DNA of 64,000 bases from the NCBI GenBank assembly GCA_900314865.1, contig OMWW01000001.1, positions 251,457-315,456 on the forward strand, written 5' to 3'. The stretch is from an uncultured Erysipelotrichaceae bacterium. Lineage in GTDB: Bacteria > Bacillota_I > Bacilli_A > RFN20 > CAG-826. The position numbers and the translations under genes are program-made. Below the pieces are notes generated by a model, which had not been told where the DNA came from, searched no databases, and saw only the letters and a program-made list of their open reading frames with translations. Below are positions 33,442 through 42,882 of the stretch, one piece after another (position 1 is the stretch's first letter; each line of letters opens with the position of its first letter).

Positions 33442-34530
33442 ATGGATTTAAGTACAAAATTTGACGGTTTAGTCCTCAAGAATCCCCTTATGCCTGCAGC
33501 TGGCCCTTTAGTGGGTGATGCAGAAAAAATGTTATGGCTCAAAGATCAAGGTTTAGGCGCCTTGGTTGCTAAAACTATTTCTACTAAAGACGCTCACATT
33601 CCTCATCCATGTATTATCGGTGAAGGAATGGATAAGATTTTTAACTGTGAGCTCTGGACAGAATATCCAAAAGAAAAATGGATTAATGAATTCCTCCCAG
33701 AACTTAAAGCTAAAAAGGGAGATACTCCTTTAATTATCTCTGTTGGTTATACCAAAGAAGATATGGAAGAGTTAATTCCTCTTCTTGATGAATTTGCAGA
33801 TGCCTTTGAAGTCAGTTGCCACTATGTTGGAACTGATCATGAAAAAATGGCAGAGACAGTTCGCACAATTAGAAAACATACTAACAAACCTTTCTACATG
33901 AAGATTTCACCACATATTCCTGATCCTGCAGGCTTTGCTCACGTCATTAAAGAAAATGGCGCCAATGGTGTTGTCGCCATCAACTCTTTAGGACCAAGCA
34001 TGGTTGTTGATATTGAAAACCGTAAAATGCTTTGCTCTAATGACAAAGGCTTTGTGTGGATGAGTGGACCAGTTGTTAAACCATTAGCTTTAGCTACTGT
34101 CTATACAATTAAACAAGCCGAACCATCTCTCACCGTCATTGGTGTTGGTGGGTGCGCTTCTGCTAAAGATGTCATTGAATTCCTTCTTGCTGGCGCGAGT
34201 GCTGTCGGCATGCTTTCTGCACCTATGTTAAGAGGTAAAGAATTATATGCGAAAGTCATCGCAGACCTTCCAAAAGAACTTGAAAAATATGGTTTCTCTT
34301 CAGTTCAAGAAGTAATTGATACTCAATTAACTAACAAAGTTAGTTATGAACATGAAATGCCAAGCGTTGACGCTTCAAAATGTTCTCACTGTGGAATGTG
34401 TGAAAGAAATTGTCCATATTTCGCAATTAAACTAAACGGAAATAGAGTACCTGAATTTGATTCAAGCAAATGCTTCAGATGTGGTTTGTGTGCTTCAAAA
34501 TGTCCTACCAAAGCAATTAAGTTTTTCTAA
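33442..34530 (+). CDS. PreA-like flavoprotein with two [4Fe-4S] clusters
   Basis: This is a 362-residue protein. A dihydroorotate-dehydrogenase-type FMN barrel (LVLKNPLMPAAGPL, FYMKISPHI, IGVGGCASAKDVIEFLLAGA) is followed at about 310-360 by a ferredoxin domain with CSHCGMCERNCPY and CFRCGLCASKCPT. This resembles PreA, the catalytic part of dihydropyrimidine dehydrogenase, but no PreT partner is present. In ygeW-type clusters the large iron-sulfur oxidoreductase YgfK usually occupies this role, so this compact protein may replace it (inference). It may reduce a purine-derived ring using low-potential electrons. AAGGAG precedes the ATG. Confidence 0.83.
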   Translation: MDLSTKFDGLVLKNPLMPAAGPLVGDAEKMLWLKDQGLGALVAKTISTKDAHIPHPCIIGEGMDKIFNCELWTEYPKEKWINEFLPELKAKKGDTPLIISVGYTKEDMEELIPLLDEFADAFEVSCHYVGTDHEKMAETVRTIRKHTNKPFYMKISPHIPDPAGFAHVIKENGANGVVAINSLGPSMVVDIENRKMLCSNDKGFVWMSGPVVKPLALATVYTIKQAEPSLTVIGVGGCASAKDVIEFLLAGASAVGMLSAPMLRGKELYAKVIADLPKELEKYGFSSVQEVIDTQLTNKVSYEHEMPSVDASKCSHCGMCERNCPYFAIKLNGNRVPEFDSSKCFRCGLCASKCPTKAIKFF

Positions 34531-34533
34531 ATT

Positions 34534-36630
34534 ATGATTCAAGAATATAAAACGTCAGTAAAAAAAGTAGACAATGAAGAAAAGATGTCAGGTATGGCAA
34601 TCTTTACTGGTGACATCCAAATGGATGAAGCCTATTTTGCTATCCCTGTAAGATCTACAGTTTCTTATGGAAAATTATTGAAAATCGACGTTCCTGATTT
34701 ACCAAAGAATTATTTTTTCATCTCTGCTAAAGACATTGTTAAAGAAAATGTCTGCAATATTATCGCTTCCGATTGGCCAGTTTTCGCCGATAAAGAAGTT
34801 CACTATAAAGGTGAAACGATTGGTTTGATTGTTGGCCCTAATAAAGAGAAGTGCTTAGAATTAGTCTCTCTAGTTAGAGGTGAATATGTTGAATATGAAC
34901 CAGTTTATGAAATGAAGAATTCATATGTTCATAAAGAATTCAAAAAAGGAAATCCTGATGAAGTATTTGCTAAAGCAAAAAGATCCTTCTCTGAAACTTT
35001 TACAACTGGTTATCAAGAACAAGTTTATTTAGAACCACAAGGCATGCTTATGTATCTTGATGGTGATAAGATTACCATTAAAGCTTCCATGCAATGTCCT
35101 TTCTATATTCAGAAAGCAGTTGTTAGAACTTTAGGATGCTCTGAAGATAAAGTAAGAGTAATTCAACCTGCAGTTGGTGGCGCTTTCGGTGGCAAGGAGC
35201 ATTATCCTTCATTAATGGCCGCTCAACTTGCAACTGCAATAGTAAAAATTAAAAAACCTTTAAAGATGATCTTTGATAGAAAAGAAGATATTACTTTTAC
35301 TACCAAAAGACATCCAAGCAAAACTAAAATCACTGCCTACTTAGATGATAAAGATAACATCTTAGGAGTTAACATCCATGTTGGCATTGATGGAGGAGCA
35401 TATATTGGCTGCTCTATGGTCGTTTTATCCCGTGCTCTTATTGCATGTAACAATACTTATACATTTGATAATGTTATTGTTAGTGGTGATGCCTATTGCA
35501 CAAACAAGGTTCCAAGCGCTGCATTTAGGGGATTTGGCTCTCCTCAATCTATCTTTGCTATGGAGCTATTTATAAACCATTTAGCGGACTTCCTACATGT
35601 AAACCAATTAGATCTAAGAAATAAATATCTCGTTAAAACTGGTGATATAACTCCTACTAATGGCATTTATCGTGACCCAATTATTCTTAAAAAACTCATA
35701 GATAAAGCTATGGAGATGAGTGACTATAAACGCAAAGTAATAGAGTATGCTAAACCAGGAAGCAATTGTGGTATTGGTATGTCAACATTCCTTCACGGCT
35801 GTGGATTTACTGGTAGTGGCGAAAGCACGATTATAAATGCTCAACTTAAAATGAAGAAAGACAAGAACGGCGTTGTAACTTTCTATACATCTCAAGTTGA
35901 TTTTGGACAAGGTAACAGAACTACTTTAAAACGTATTGTTGTTGATACCTTAGGTATTCCTGAAGACAAAGTCATTTATGACGCCCCAGATACAGATGTA
36001 ACATTATCTACTGGTCCAACTGCTGCTTCTAGAACCATTATCATAGTTGGCGGTTTAGTTGCTAAGGCCGCTAAACACCTTAAAGAAATTTGGAAAGATG
36101 GCGAGGATCAAGAAATTGTTGAACCATATGTTGGTCCTAGTTATATCAAATGGGATGAAGACACAATGCAAGGTGATGCTTATCCTGGATATGCTTGGGG
36201 TGTAAACATTGTTGAAGTTTCGTTTGATCCTATTACATATGAAGTAAATATTGAAGGCTGCTGGTCTGCTTATGATGTTGGCCACGCTATCGATGAAAGA
36301 ATCCTTGTTGGTCAAGCCGATGGAGGACTTGCTCAAGCTTTGGGTTGGGCATATTTAGAAAAAGAAGTTGCTGAGAATGGTGAATTCAAACAAAAGACAT
36401 TATCTGACTATGTCATTCCAACAATGATGGATTTACCAAATATGGAAACAGCTATAATTGATAATCCGTTCCCATATGGCGCTTTTGGAGCCAAAGGAGC
36501 TGGTGAATTAACCTTTGCTGGTGGCGCACCTGCTTTTGCAATTGCCCTTGAACAAGCAATCAAACATAAAATACACGATATCCCAGCTACACCTGAATAC
36601 ATCATGGAGGTTTTAAAAGATGAAGATTAA
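34534..36630 (+). CDS. Molybdopterin-binding catalytic subunit of Mo-hydroxylase 2
   Basis: This is a 698-residue xanthine-dehydrogenase-type large subunit, distinct from the first copy and about 75 residues shorter. QPAVGGAFGGKEHYP, PSAAFRGFGSPQS, TSQVDFGQGNRT and GAFGAKGAGELTFAGG are the molybdopterin and active-site blocks, with the catalytic Glu in AGEL. AFRGFGSPQ is closer to classical xanthine dehydrogenases (AFRGFGGPQ) than the AYRGYGAIQ of copy 1, so this is the better candidate for a true xanthine or hypoxanthine enzyme. That is an inference from motifs only. It has almost no ribosome-binding site and starts 3 bases after the preceding stop; it overlaps the next gene by 11 bases. Confidence 0.88.
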   Translation: MIQEYKTSVKKVDNEEKMSGMAIFTGDIQMDEAYFAIPVRSTVSYGKLLKIDVPDLPKNYFFISAKDIVKENVCNIIASDWPVFADKEVHYKGETIGLIVGPNKEKCLELVSLVRGEYVEYEPVYEMKNSYVHKEFKKGNPDEVFAKAKRSFSETFTTGYQEQVYLEPQGMLMYLDGDKITIKASMQCPFYIQKAVVRTLGCSEDKVRVIQPAVGGAFGGKEHYPSLMAAQLATAIVKIKKPLKMIFDRKEDITFTTKRHPSKTKITAYLDDKDNILGVNIHVGIDGGAYIGCSMVVLSRALIACNNTYTFDNVIVSGDAYCTNKVPSAAFRGFGSPQSIFAMELFINHLADFLHVNQLDLRNKYLVKTGDITPTNGIYRDPIILKKLIDKAMEMSDYKRKVIEYAKPGSNCGIGMSTFLHGCGFTGSGESTIINAQLKMKKDKNGVVTFYTSQVDFGQGNRTTLKRIVVDTLGIPEDKVIYDAPDTDVTLSTGPTAASRTIIIVGGLVAKAAKHLKEIWKDGEDQEIVEPYVGPSYIKWDEDTMQGDAYPGYAWGVNIVEVSFDPITYEVNIEGCWSAYDVGHAIDERILVGQADGGLAQALGWAYLEKEVAENGEFKQKTLSDYVIPTMMDLPNMETAIIDNPFPYGAFGAKGAGELTFAGGAPAFAIALEQAIKHKIHDIPATPEYIMEVLKDED

Positions 36631-37087
36631 TTTTATCTTAAACGGAAAGAAAACCGAAGTTGATGTTTCCCCATCAATGAGACTTTTGGATGTTCTAAGA
36701 AACGCCTGCCATCTCACCGGTGTTAAAGAAGGTTGTGGAGAAGGTGAATGTGGTGCGTGTACTGTTTTAGTTAATGATGAACCATATAACTCATGTCTAA
36801 CCCCTGTTATTAATGTTTCTGATAAAGAGGTTTTGACCATTGAAGGATTCAGAAATTCCAAAGAATATCGTGTAATTGCTGATGCTTTTGCCTCTCAAGG
36901 CGGTAGTCAATGTGGTTTCTGTACCCCTGGAATGATTTTAGCAAGCTACGCTGTTTTGAAGAAAAATCCTCATCCAAGTGAAGAAGAAGTTAGAAATGCT
37001 TTGAGTGGCAACCTTTGTCGTTGCACTGGTTATCAAGCAATCGTTAACGCGGTAATGCTCGCTAGCAAGAAAGGAATAGAATTATGA
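36620..37087 (+). CDS. 2Fe-2S subunit of Mo-hydroxylase 2
   Basis: This is a 155-residue iron-sulfur subunit of standard form: EGCGEGECGACTV plus a following Cys (YNSC) for the first cluster, then CGFCTPGM and LCRCTGYQ for the second. It moves electrons from molybdenum to FAD. GGAGG lies within the end of the catalytic-subunit gene and the start overlaps it by 11 bases; its own stop overlaps the FAD-subunit start by ATGA. The gene order (catalytic, Fe-S, FAD) is the reverse of trimer 1, so the two sets are not a simple recent tandem duplication. Confidence 0.94.
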   Translation: MKINFILNGKKTEVDVSPSMRLLDVLRNACHLTGVKEGCGEGECGACTVLVNDEPYNSCLTPVINVSDKEVLTIEGFRNSKEYRVIADAFASQGGSQCGFCTPGMILASYAVLKKNPHPSEEEVRNALSGNLCRCTGYQAIVNAVMLASKKGIEL

Positions 37088-37935
37088 TCAATCATTTTGT
37101 TCCTAAAAACCTAAAAGAAGCACTTGCCATTTTAAATGAACATGATTGTTACATTATGAATGGTGGTACTGATTTAATGGTGCAAAAACATGTGAGCACA
37201 AACGTTCTTCCTCGTTTTGATAAAGATGTTCTTTATATTAATAATATAAAGGAACTTGATTATATTAAGAAAGATGAAGAAGGAATCCATATTGGTGGTT
37301 CCACAAGGTATATTGAAATTGAGAACTCTCTTATTATTCCTTATATATATAAAAGAGTAATAAGCGAGATTGCTTCTCCTAACATCAGAAATATGGCCAC
37401 TTTAGCGGGTAACATTGGTAATGCTTCTCCTGCTGGAGATAGCCTTGTTCCTCTTGTCCTAAATGATGATGAAGTCGTCTTAACAAGCGTCAATGGAAGT
37501 AGAAGAATGCTTGTTAGTGAGTTCATCTATGGAGTTAGAAAAATTCATCGTGAAACTAACGAATTAATTACAGAAATCATTATAAAACCGACAAATTTAA
37601 GTTATTTTTATCGAAAAGTCGGTTCTAGAAAGTCTGAAAGTATTACTAAAGTTAGCTTCCTTGGTGGAGTGAAAGTTGAGAAAAATATCATCAAAGATTT
37701 TCGTGTCGCTTTTGGTTCGGTTGCCATTAAGACAGTGAGAAATCGTGATATCGAAAATAAATATATCGGTAAGAAAGTTGATGAGCTTGATGTTAATGAA
37801 ATCGTTAATGACTACGCTCCTCTAGTTACACCTATTACCGATCAAAGAAGTAATAAAGAGTATCGTCATAAAGTGGCGATGAATCTCTTGAAGAAATTTA
37901 TTAATGACATAAAAGAAGGAGGTAATAATGAGTAA
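37084..37935 (+). CDS. FAD-binding subunit of Mo-hydroxylase 2
   Basis: This 283-residue XdhB-type flavoprotein has MNGGTDLMV as the first FAD loop, and IRNMATLAGNIGNASPAGDS as the canonical second block. RKVGSRKSESITKV matches the family's C-terminal region. It completes the second heterotrimer and passes electrons to NAD or a ferredoxin-like acceptor. The start overlaps the Fe-S gene (ATGA), preceded by AAGGAA. The end overlaps the PLP-enzyme gene by 8 bases, so hydroxylase 2 and the PLP enzyme are coupled in translation. Confidence 0.9.
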   Translation: MINHFVPKNLKEALAILNEHDCYIMNGGTDLMVQKHVSTNVLPRFDKDVLYINNIKELDYIKKDEEGIHIGGSTRYIEIENSLIIPYIYKRVISEIASPNIRNMATLAGNIGNASPAGDSLVPLVLNDDEVVLTSVNGSRRMLVSEFIYGVRKIHRETNELITEIIIKPTNLSYFYRKVGSRKSESITKVSFLGGVKVEKNIIKDFRVAFGSVAIKTVRNRDIENKYIGKKVDELDVNEIVNDYAPLVTPITDQRSNKEYRHKVAMNLLKKFINDIKEGGNNE

Positions 37936-39175
37936 TTACATACGTGGATATAGGTGCACTGTATGTGGCAAATTCTTCCCAACACAAGAGGCAATGATGA
38001 CTTGCCCTGATTGTGGAGAAAAAGGAATCTTGGATGTCGAATTTGATTATGAGGCTTTGAAAAAAGTTCTCACCAAAGAGTATTTCCAAAACAACAAGAA
38101 TTATTCGATGTGGAGATACGCTCCATTGACGGGAATTAAAGAAGATCATATCAATGAGATGCTAAGAATTGGCTGGACTCCATTAAACAAAAGTCATAAC
38201 CTCGCTAAAGAATTAGGATTAAAAGATTTATATATTAAAGATGATGGTCTTAATCCTAGTGGAAGTAGCAAAGACAGGGCTAGTGGAGTAGCGGTACTTA
38301 AAGCTATTGAAAGCGGAGCGAAGGTAATTGCCTGTAGTTCTACAGGCAACGCTGCAAGTAGTTGTGCGTGTCACGCTGCTCATATGGGTTTACCAGCAGT
38401 AATCTTTGTTCCTAAAAGAGCACCGATAGGAAAACTCACTCAGATCTCCTTATATGGAGCAACTCTTGTGATAGTTGATGGCGATTATAAAGCTGCCTTC
38501 AAATTATCAAAAGAGGCAATCAACAAATACGGTTGGTATAACCGAAATGCTGCAATCAATCCGTTCATGGTTGAAGGAAAGAAAACTGTTTCCTTAGAGA
38601 TTGCAGAACAACTTAATTTTAAACCCACTGATTGGGTAGTTGTCTCAGTTGGAGATGGCTGCACAGTTGGCGGCGTTTATAAAGGCTTCTTAGAATTACA
38701 TAAGTTGGGCCTAATTGAAAAGGTTCCAAGAATTCTAGGGGTGCAATCAGAAGGATGTGAACCATTCGTTATCGCTAGTAGGAATCATAAACCTCTAGAA
38801 GAATGTGAAGAAAACACCTTAGCTGATTCAATTGCGGTCGGCATTCCTCGTAATCCACTTAAAGCTCTCAGAGCGATTGAAAACTCTCATGGAGCGTGGA
38901 TGAGTGTCCCAGATGAAGATATCTTAAAAGCATTGTCTTTATTAGGAAGAACAGAAGGAATATTTGGAGAGCCCGCCGCGGTAACTTCAGTAGCAGGTCT
39001 TAAAAAAGCCCTTGAACTAGGTGTGATTAGTAAAGACGAAAGTGTTACTGTGATTATCACTGGAAATGGTTTAAAAGATCCAAATAATGCACAAAACGCG
39101 ATTAAAAAACCAGAAATCATGGAACCAAACATGACAAAACTAGACATTTATTTAAAAGAAAAAGGAGTAATTTAA
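37928..39175 (+). CDS. Threonine-synthase-like PLP enzyme with N-terminal zinc ribbon
   Basis: This is a 415-residue fold-type II PLP enzyme. The N terminus has CTVC and CPDC pairs (C10, C13, C26, C29) forming a rubredoxin-like zinc ribbon as in some threonine synthases. The PLP lysine is K115 in NPSGSSKDRAS. CSSTGNAASS is the phosphate/substrate loop and VSVGDGCTVGGVYKG the PLP-phosphate loop. No other threonine-pathway gene is here, so it probably acts on an amino acid made in this catabolic route, such as a beta-substituted alanine, rather than making threonine (inference). AAGGAGG precedes the start. The next gene encodes a second enzyme of the same fold. Confidence 0.82.
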   Translation: MSNYIRGYRCTVCGKFFPTQEAMMTCPDCGEKGILDVEFDYEALKKVLTKEYFQNNKNYSMWRYAPLTGIKEDHINEMLRIGWTPLNKSHNLAKELGLKDLYIKDDGLNPSGSSKDRASGVAVLKAIESGAKVIACSSTGNAASSCACHAAHMGLPAVIFVPKRAPIGKLTQISLYGATLVIVDGDYKAAFKLSKEAINKYGWYNRNAAINPFMVEGKKTVSLEIAEQLNFKPTDWVVVSVGDGCTVGGVYKGFLELHKLGLIEKVPRILGVQSEGCEPFVIASRNHKPLEECEENTLADSIAVGIPRNPLKALRAIENSHGAWMSVPDEDILKALSLLGRTEGIFGEPAAVTSVAGLKKALELGVISKDESVTVIITGNGLKDPNNAQNAIKKPEIMEPNMTKLDIYLKEKGVI

Positions 39176-39178
39176 AGC

Positions 39179-40546
39179 ATGTCAAAAATCCCATTTGGTC
39201 CAACATATGACGAAATGTTGAACCCATCACATCAAGATCCAGAAGTAAGAAAAGCTGCCTTAAAAGCAAAAGAAGAAAATGAACTTGATCCAATTAACTT
39301 GTTCAATATCACTTGGAAAAATGAAAAGAATGAAGTTAATAAAATCGTCTTACCAAAAGAATTAACCGGTGTTGATGCAAACATCGTTGTTCTTCTCGGC
39401 AAATATTTCCCAAGCGGATCCCATAAAGTTGGTCCAGCATACTCAACCTTAATCGAAGGCTGTGTTGATAAAGAAATTATTCCAGGCAAACACACTATTT
39501 TAGGCCCAAGTACCGGAAACTTTGGTATTGGTGTTTCCTATATTACTAATTTAATGAAATATGACGCGATTGTTATTATGCCTGATAACATGTCAAAAGA
39601 AAGATATCAAAGAATTCAAAAATATGGTGCTAAACTCGATTTAACTCCAGGTAGTGAAAGTGATGTCATTCTTACTCTTGAAAGAACATATGAACTCAAG
39701 AAAGATCCAAAGAACAGAACTTTAGCCCAATTTGAACTCTTACCAAACTATAGATTCCATCGTCACGTTACCGGTAATAGCTGTATCGAAGCTGTTAAAG
39801 GTATTGGTAATGGAAGAATCGCGGCATTCTGCTCTGCTCCAGGTAGTGCTGGAACATTAGCCGCTGGTGATCAAATTAAAGTTGCCTTCCCAGAATGTAA
39901 AATCGTCGCCTTAGAACCACATGAATGTTCAACCCTCACTAATGGTGGCCGTGGACAACATAGAATTGAAGGTATTGGCGATAAGATGTGTACCTTAATT
40001 CATAACGTCTTAACCACAGATTTCATTACTCAAATCGTTGATGATGACTGTGTTAGAGGTCTTGAAGTTATTCATGAAGGTAGTGAAATACTCGCTAACC
40101 ATGGTGTGAATAAGAAAGTTGCAGAATCCATGGTCAACCTCTTTGGTGTTTCCGGTATTTGTAACATCTTAGGCTCTATTAAGATGGCGAAATACCTTAA
40201 ACTCGGACCAGACGATAACGTCGTGACTATCGCTACTGATAGCTTTGATAGATACGATTCTGTTATTGAAAACCTCAAAGAAAGAGAACTTGAAGTTACT
40301 CCAAACGTTTTAGAGAGATGGTTTGAAGACGTCTTCCTTGGAGCAGATACAAGAGGTATCTTAGATACACGTGGTAAGGAAGCCAAAGAAAAACTTTTTG
40401 CTCAAAAAGAAAAAGACTGGTTACCATTTGGATATTCTAAAGAATATCTCGATAGTATGAAAGTTATGTCTTTCTGGGAAAAAGAATACAATAAGATCCA
40501 TGAATATGATGAAAAGATAAAGGCTCTTAGAGGAAAGGAGATTTAA
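39179..40546 (+). CDS. Fold-type II PLP-dependent lyase (candidate functional replacement for YgeX)
   Basis: This 455-residue enzyme is related to cysteine synthase/threonine dehydratase-type lyases. The PLP lysine is K83 in [26 protein letters not shown] is the substrate loop, and [13 protein letters not shown] is the phosphate-binding glycine loop. About 60 extra C-terminal residues are helical and charged. In ygeW-type clusters YgeX (diaminopropionate ammonia-lyase, also fold II) lies next to ygeY and ygeW, exactly where this gene sits; it could therefore release ammonia and pyruvate from a diaminopropionate-like intermediate. It is not an obvious YgeX ortholog by motif. Confidence 0.8.
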   Translation: MSKIPFGPTYDEMLNPSHQDPEVRKAALKAKEENELDPINLFNITWKNEKNEVNKIVLPKELTGVDANIVVLLGKYFPSGSHKVGPAYSTLIEGCVDKEIIPGKHTILGPSTGNFGIGVSYITNLMKYDAIVIMPDNMSKERYQRIQKYGAKLDLTPGSESDVILTLERTYELKKDPKNRTLAQFELLPNYRFHRHVTGNSCIEAVKGIGNGRIAAFCSAPGSAGTLAAGDQIKVAFPECKIVALEPHECSTLTNGGRGQHRIEGIGDKMCTLIHNVLTTDFITQIVDDDCVRGLEVIHEGSEILANHGVNKKVAESMVNLFGVSGICNILGSIKMAKYLKLGPDDNVVTIATDSFDRYDSVIENLKERELEVTPNVLERWFEDVFLGADTRGILDTRGKEAKEKLFAQKEKDWLPFGYSKEYLDSMKVMSFWEKEYNKIHEYDEKIKALRGKEI

Positions 40547-40548
40547 TA

Positions 40549-41763
40549 ATGAAAGTCCCATTTGAACAAGTATTAGAAAAAGCCCAGTCCTATAAAAAGG
40601 ATATGGTTAAATTCCTCAGAGATATGGTTAAGATTCCTTCTGAATCTTGTCAAGAAAGAGAAGTCGTCTTACGTATTAAAGAGGAAATGGAAAAAGTTGG
40701 ATTTGATAAGATTGTTATCGATCCAATGGGAAACATTTTAGGTTATGTTGGACACGGCAAACACCTCATTGGTATGGACGCTCATATCGACACAGTCGGT
40801 ATTGGAGAAATCAAAAACTGGACATTTGATCCATATGAAGGTTTTGAAGATGACGTTCATATCGGTGGTCGTGGAACATCTGATCAAGAAGGTGGTATGG
40901 CCTCAATGGTCTACGCCGCTAAAATTATTAAAGATTTACATTTAGAAGATGATTATACCTTAGTCATCACTGGTACTGTCCAAGAAGAAGACTGTGATGG
41001 TCTATGCTGGCAATACATCATTGAAGAAGACAAAGTTAGACCAGAATTTGTTGTTTCCACTGAACCAACAAGCTGCAGAATCTATCGTGGACATCGTGGA
41101 AGAATGGAAATCAAAGTCTCTGTTAGAGGTATTTCTTGTCACGGTTCCGCTCCTGAAAGAGGAGATAACGCTATCTACAAGATGGCACCAATCATTGAAC
41201 AAGTTAAAGAACTCAATGAACATGGTTTGGCCTATGATCCATTCTTAGGAAAAGGTACAGTCACTATCAGTGAAATCTTCCATAAATCACCAAGTAGATG
41301 CGCAGTCGCGGATGGCTGCTGGATTAGCTTAGATAGAAGACTTACAGTTGGAGAAAACGACAAGACTTCTATTGCGGAAATTGAAGCTCTTCCAGGTGTT
41401 AAAGCCGCAAATGCGAAAGTTGAGATGTATCGTTATGAAAGAGCGAGCTATACTGGTTTACTTTATCCAACTGAATGCTACTTCCCAACTTGGGTCATCC
41501 CAGAAGAAAGCGTCTTCGTTCAATCCATGAAACAAGGCTATGAAGGCTTATTTAAGAAAGCCCCAGTTATCGATAAATGGACATTCTCCACTAATGGAGT
41601 TTCCATTATGGGTAGATACGGCATTCCTTGCTTAGGCTTTGGACCAGGGGATGAAAAAGAAGCTCACGCACCAAATGAAAAGACAAGAAAAGAAGACCTT
41701 GTCATCTGTGCAGCGTTATACGCTGTCATGCCATTACTATATTTAGAAAACTTAAAGAAATAA
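40549..41763 (+). CDS. ygeY: YgeY-family M20 metallohydrolase
   Basis: This 404-residue M20-type peptidase/deacylase is of the YgeY group. [13 protein letters not shown] gives the first metal histidine and aspartate, [12 protein letters not shown] the bridging Asp, and [11 protein letters not shown] the catalytic glutamate pair. [15 protein letters not shown] near the end supplies the last histidine. YgeY is always found with ygeW and the Mo-hydroxylases, and presumably hydrolyses an N-acyl or N-carbamoyl amino acid intermediate. GAAAGGAG precedes the ATG; spacing to both neighbours is short, consistent with one mRNA. Confidence 0.92.
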   Translation: MKVPFEQVLEKAQSYKKDMVKFLRDMVKIPSESCQEREVVLRIKEEMEKVGFDKIVIDPMGNILGYVGHGKHLIGMDAHIDTVGIGEIKNWTFDPYEGFEDDVHIGGRGTSDQEGGMASMVYAAKIIKDLHLEDDYTLVITGTVQEEDCDGLCWQYIIEEDKVRPEFVVSTEPTSCRIYRGHRGRMEIKVSVRGISCHGSAPERGDNAIYKMAPIIEQVKELNEHGLAYDPFLGKGTVTISEIFHKSPSRCAVADGCWISLDRRLTVGENDKTSIAEIEALPGVKAANAKVEMYRYERASYTGLLYPTECYFPTWVIPEESVFVQSMKQGYEGLFKKAPVIDKWTFSTNGVSIMGRYGIPCLGFGPGDEKEAHAPNEKTRKEDLVICAALYAVMPLLYLENLKK

Positions 41764-41783
41764 GTTAGGAGAAAATAAATAAT

Positions 41784-42794
41784 ATGGAAAAAATCGCACC
41801 TCGTTTTGCAGGTAGACACTTAATTACTCTTGAAGATTTCACCAAAGAAGAAATCGATTACATGCTCAAAGTTAGCCGTGAACTCAAAGATGCTTTCTAC
41901 GCTAACGAACCAACCGAATGGTTAACAAACAAAACTGGATTCTTAATGTTCTTTGAACAATCCACTAGAACCAGAAACTCCTTTGAAAGTGGTATGGCCC
42001 AACTTGGCGGTCACGCTACATTCTTAGACACCTCTATGATGCAAATCGCTCATGGTGAAAGCGCAAAGGATACCGCTGTTATTCTTTCTAGCTTTGGCCA
42101 CATGATTGCTTGTAGATATTGTAACTGGGGTTTAGGCAACAAATATATTCGTGAAATGGCGAAATATTCCACAGTCCCAATCATCAACTTACAATGTGAC
42201 TTATATCACCCAATGCAAGCTCTTGCAGACTTAATGACCATCGAAGATGAATTCGGACACACCGAACACTTAAAAGTTTCTGTTATTTGGGCAATGGCTA
42301 CAACTCACAAGAAACCAATCTCTGTTCCAGTTTCTCAAGTTCTTCTCTTCCCAAGATATGGTATCGATGTCACATTAGCCTATCCTGAAGGATATGATTT
42401 ACCAGATTGGGTTATTGAAAAAGCCAGAAAGAACGCAGCTGAACATGGTGGTAGCTTAACCATTACTCATGATATGGACGCTGCTTATAAAGACGCTGAT
42501 GTCGTCTTCCCAAAGAACTGGGGCAGCTGGGTTACAAACCAATCCACAACCGTTGTTGATGATGCATTATTAGCGTTAAAAGCTTGGAAATGTACACCAG
42601 ACAAGATGAAGTTAGCAAAACCAACATGTAGATACATGCACGCTCTACCAGCCGACAGAGTTAACGAAGTCGTTGATGAAGTTATCGACGGACCACAATC
42701 AGTCGTTTATCAAGAAGCTGAAAACAGAATCCACACTGCTAAAGCAGTTATGGCCTTATTCGTTCACGATAAGCTTCCAAGCGATAGAAGATAA
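41784..42794 (+). CDS. ygeW: Knotted carbamoyltransferase YgeW
   Basis: This 336-residue aspartate/ornithine-carbamoyltransferase homolog has the carbamoyl-phosphate motif in FFEQSTRTRNSFESG and LYHPMQALADL as the second phosphate/carbamoyl contact. YMHALPADR is where OTCases have HCLP. YgeW forms the knotted subgroup whose natural substrate is not firmly known. In a degradative cluster it should run backwards, phosphorolysing a carbamoyl amino acid to carbamoyl phosphate for the carbamate kinase at 24111. It is shorter than E. coli YgeW (about 396 residues). It is the last gene of the operon; a terminator follows 16 bases on. Confidence 0.93.
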   Translation: MEKIAPRFAGRHLITLEDFTKEEIDYMLKVSRELKDAFYANEPTEWLTNKTGFLMFFEQSTRTRNSFESGMAQLGGHATFLDTSMMQIAHGESAKDTAVILSSFGHMIACRYCNWGLGNKYIREMAKYSTVPIINLQCDLYHPMQALADLMTIEDEFGHTEHLKVSVIWAMATTHKKPISVPVSQVLLFPRYGIDVTLAYPEGYDLPDWVIEKARKNAAEHGGSLTITHDMDAAYKDADVVFPKNWGSWVTNQSTTVVDDALLALKAWKCTPDKMKLAKPTCRYMHALPADRVNEVVDEVIDGPQSVVYQEAENRIHTAKAVMALFVHDKLPSDRR

Positions 42795-42810
42795 TTAAAA
42801 CTTAAACATT

Positions 42811-42835
42811 AAGGCGGATTCAAATCCGCTTTTTG
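42811..42835 (+). terminator. Terminator of the mocA-ygeW operon
   Basis: GCGGAT (42814-42819) pairs with ATCCGC (42824-42829) around TCAA, extended by flanking A-T/G-T pairs, and followed by a T-run. It closes the roughly 16-kb operon. Confidence 0.88.
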
Positions 42836-42852
42836 TTTAGATTACATCATGA

Positions 42853-42858
42853 TATAAT
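42853..42858 (+). promoter_or_regulatory. -10 box of the collagen-like lipoprotein genes
   Basis: A consensus TATAAT lies 24 bases before the ATG at 42883. The -35 region (TTTTGT, 42831-42836, 16-base spacer) is weak and merges with the preceding terminator tail. AAGGAT serves as ribosome-binding site. Confidence 0.5.
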
Positions 42859-42882
42859 GAAATATCATAAGGATATTTAGAT

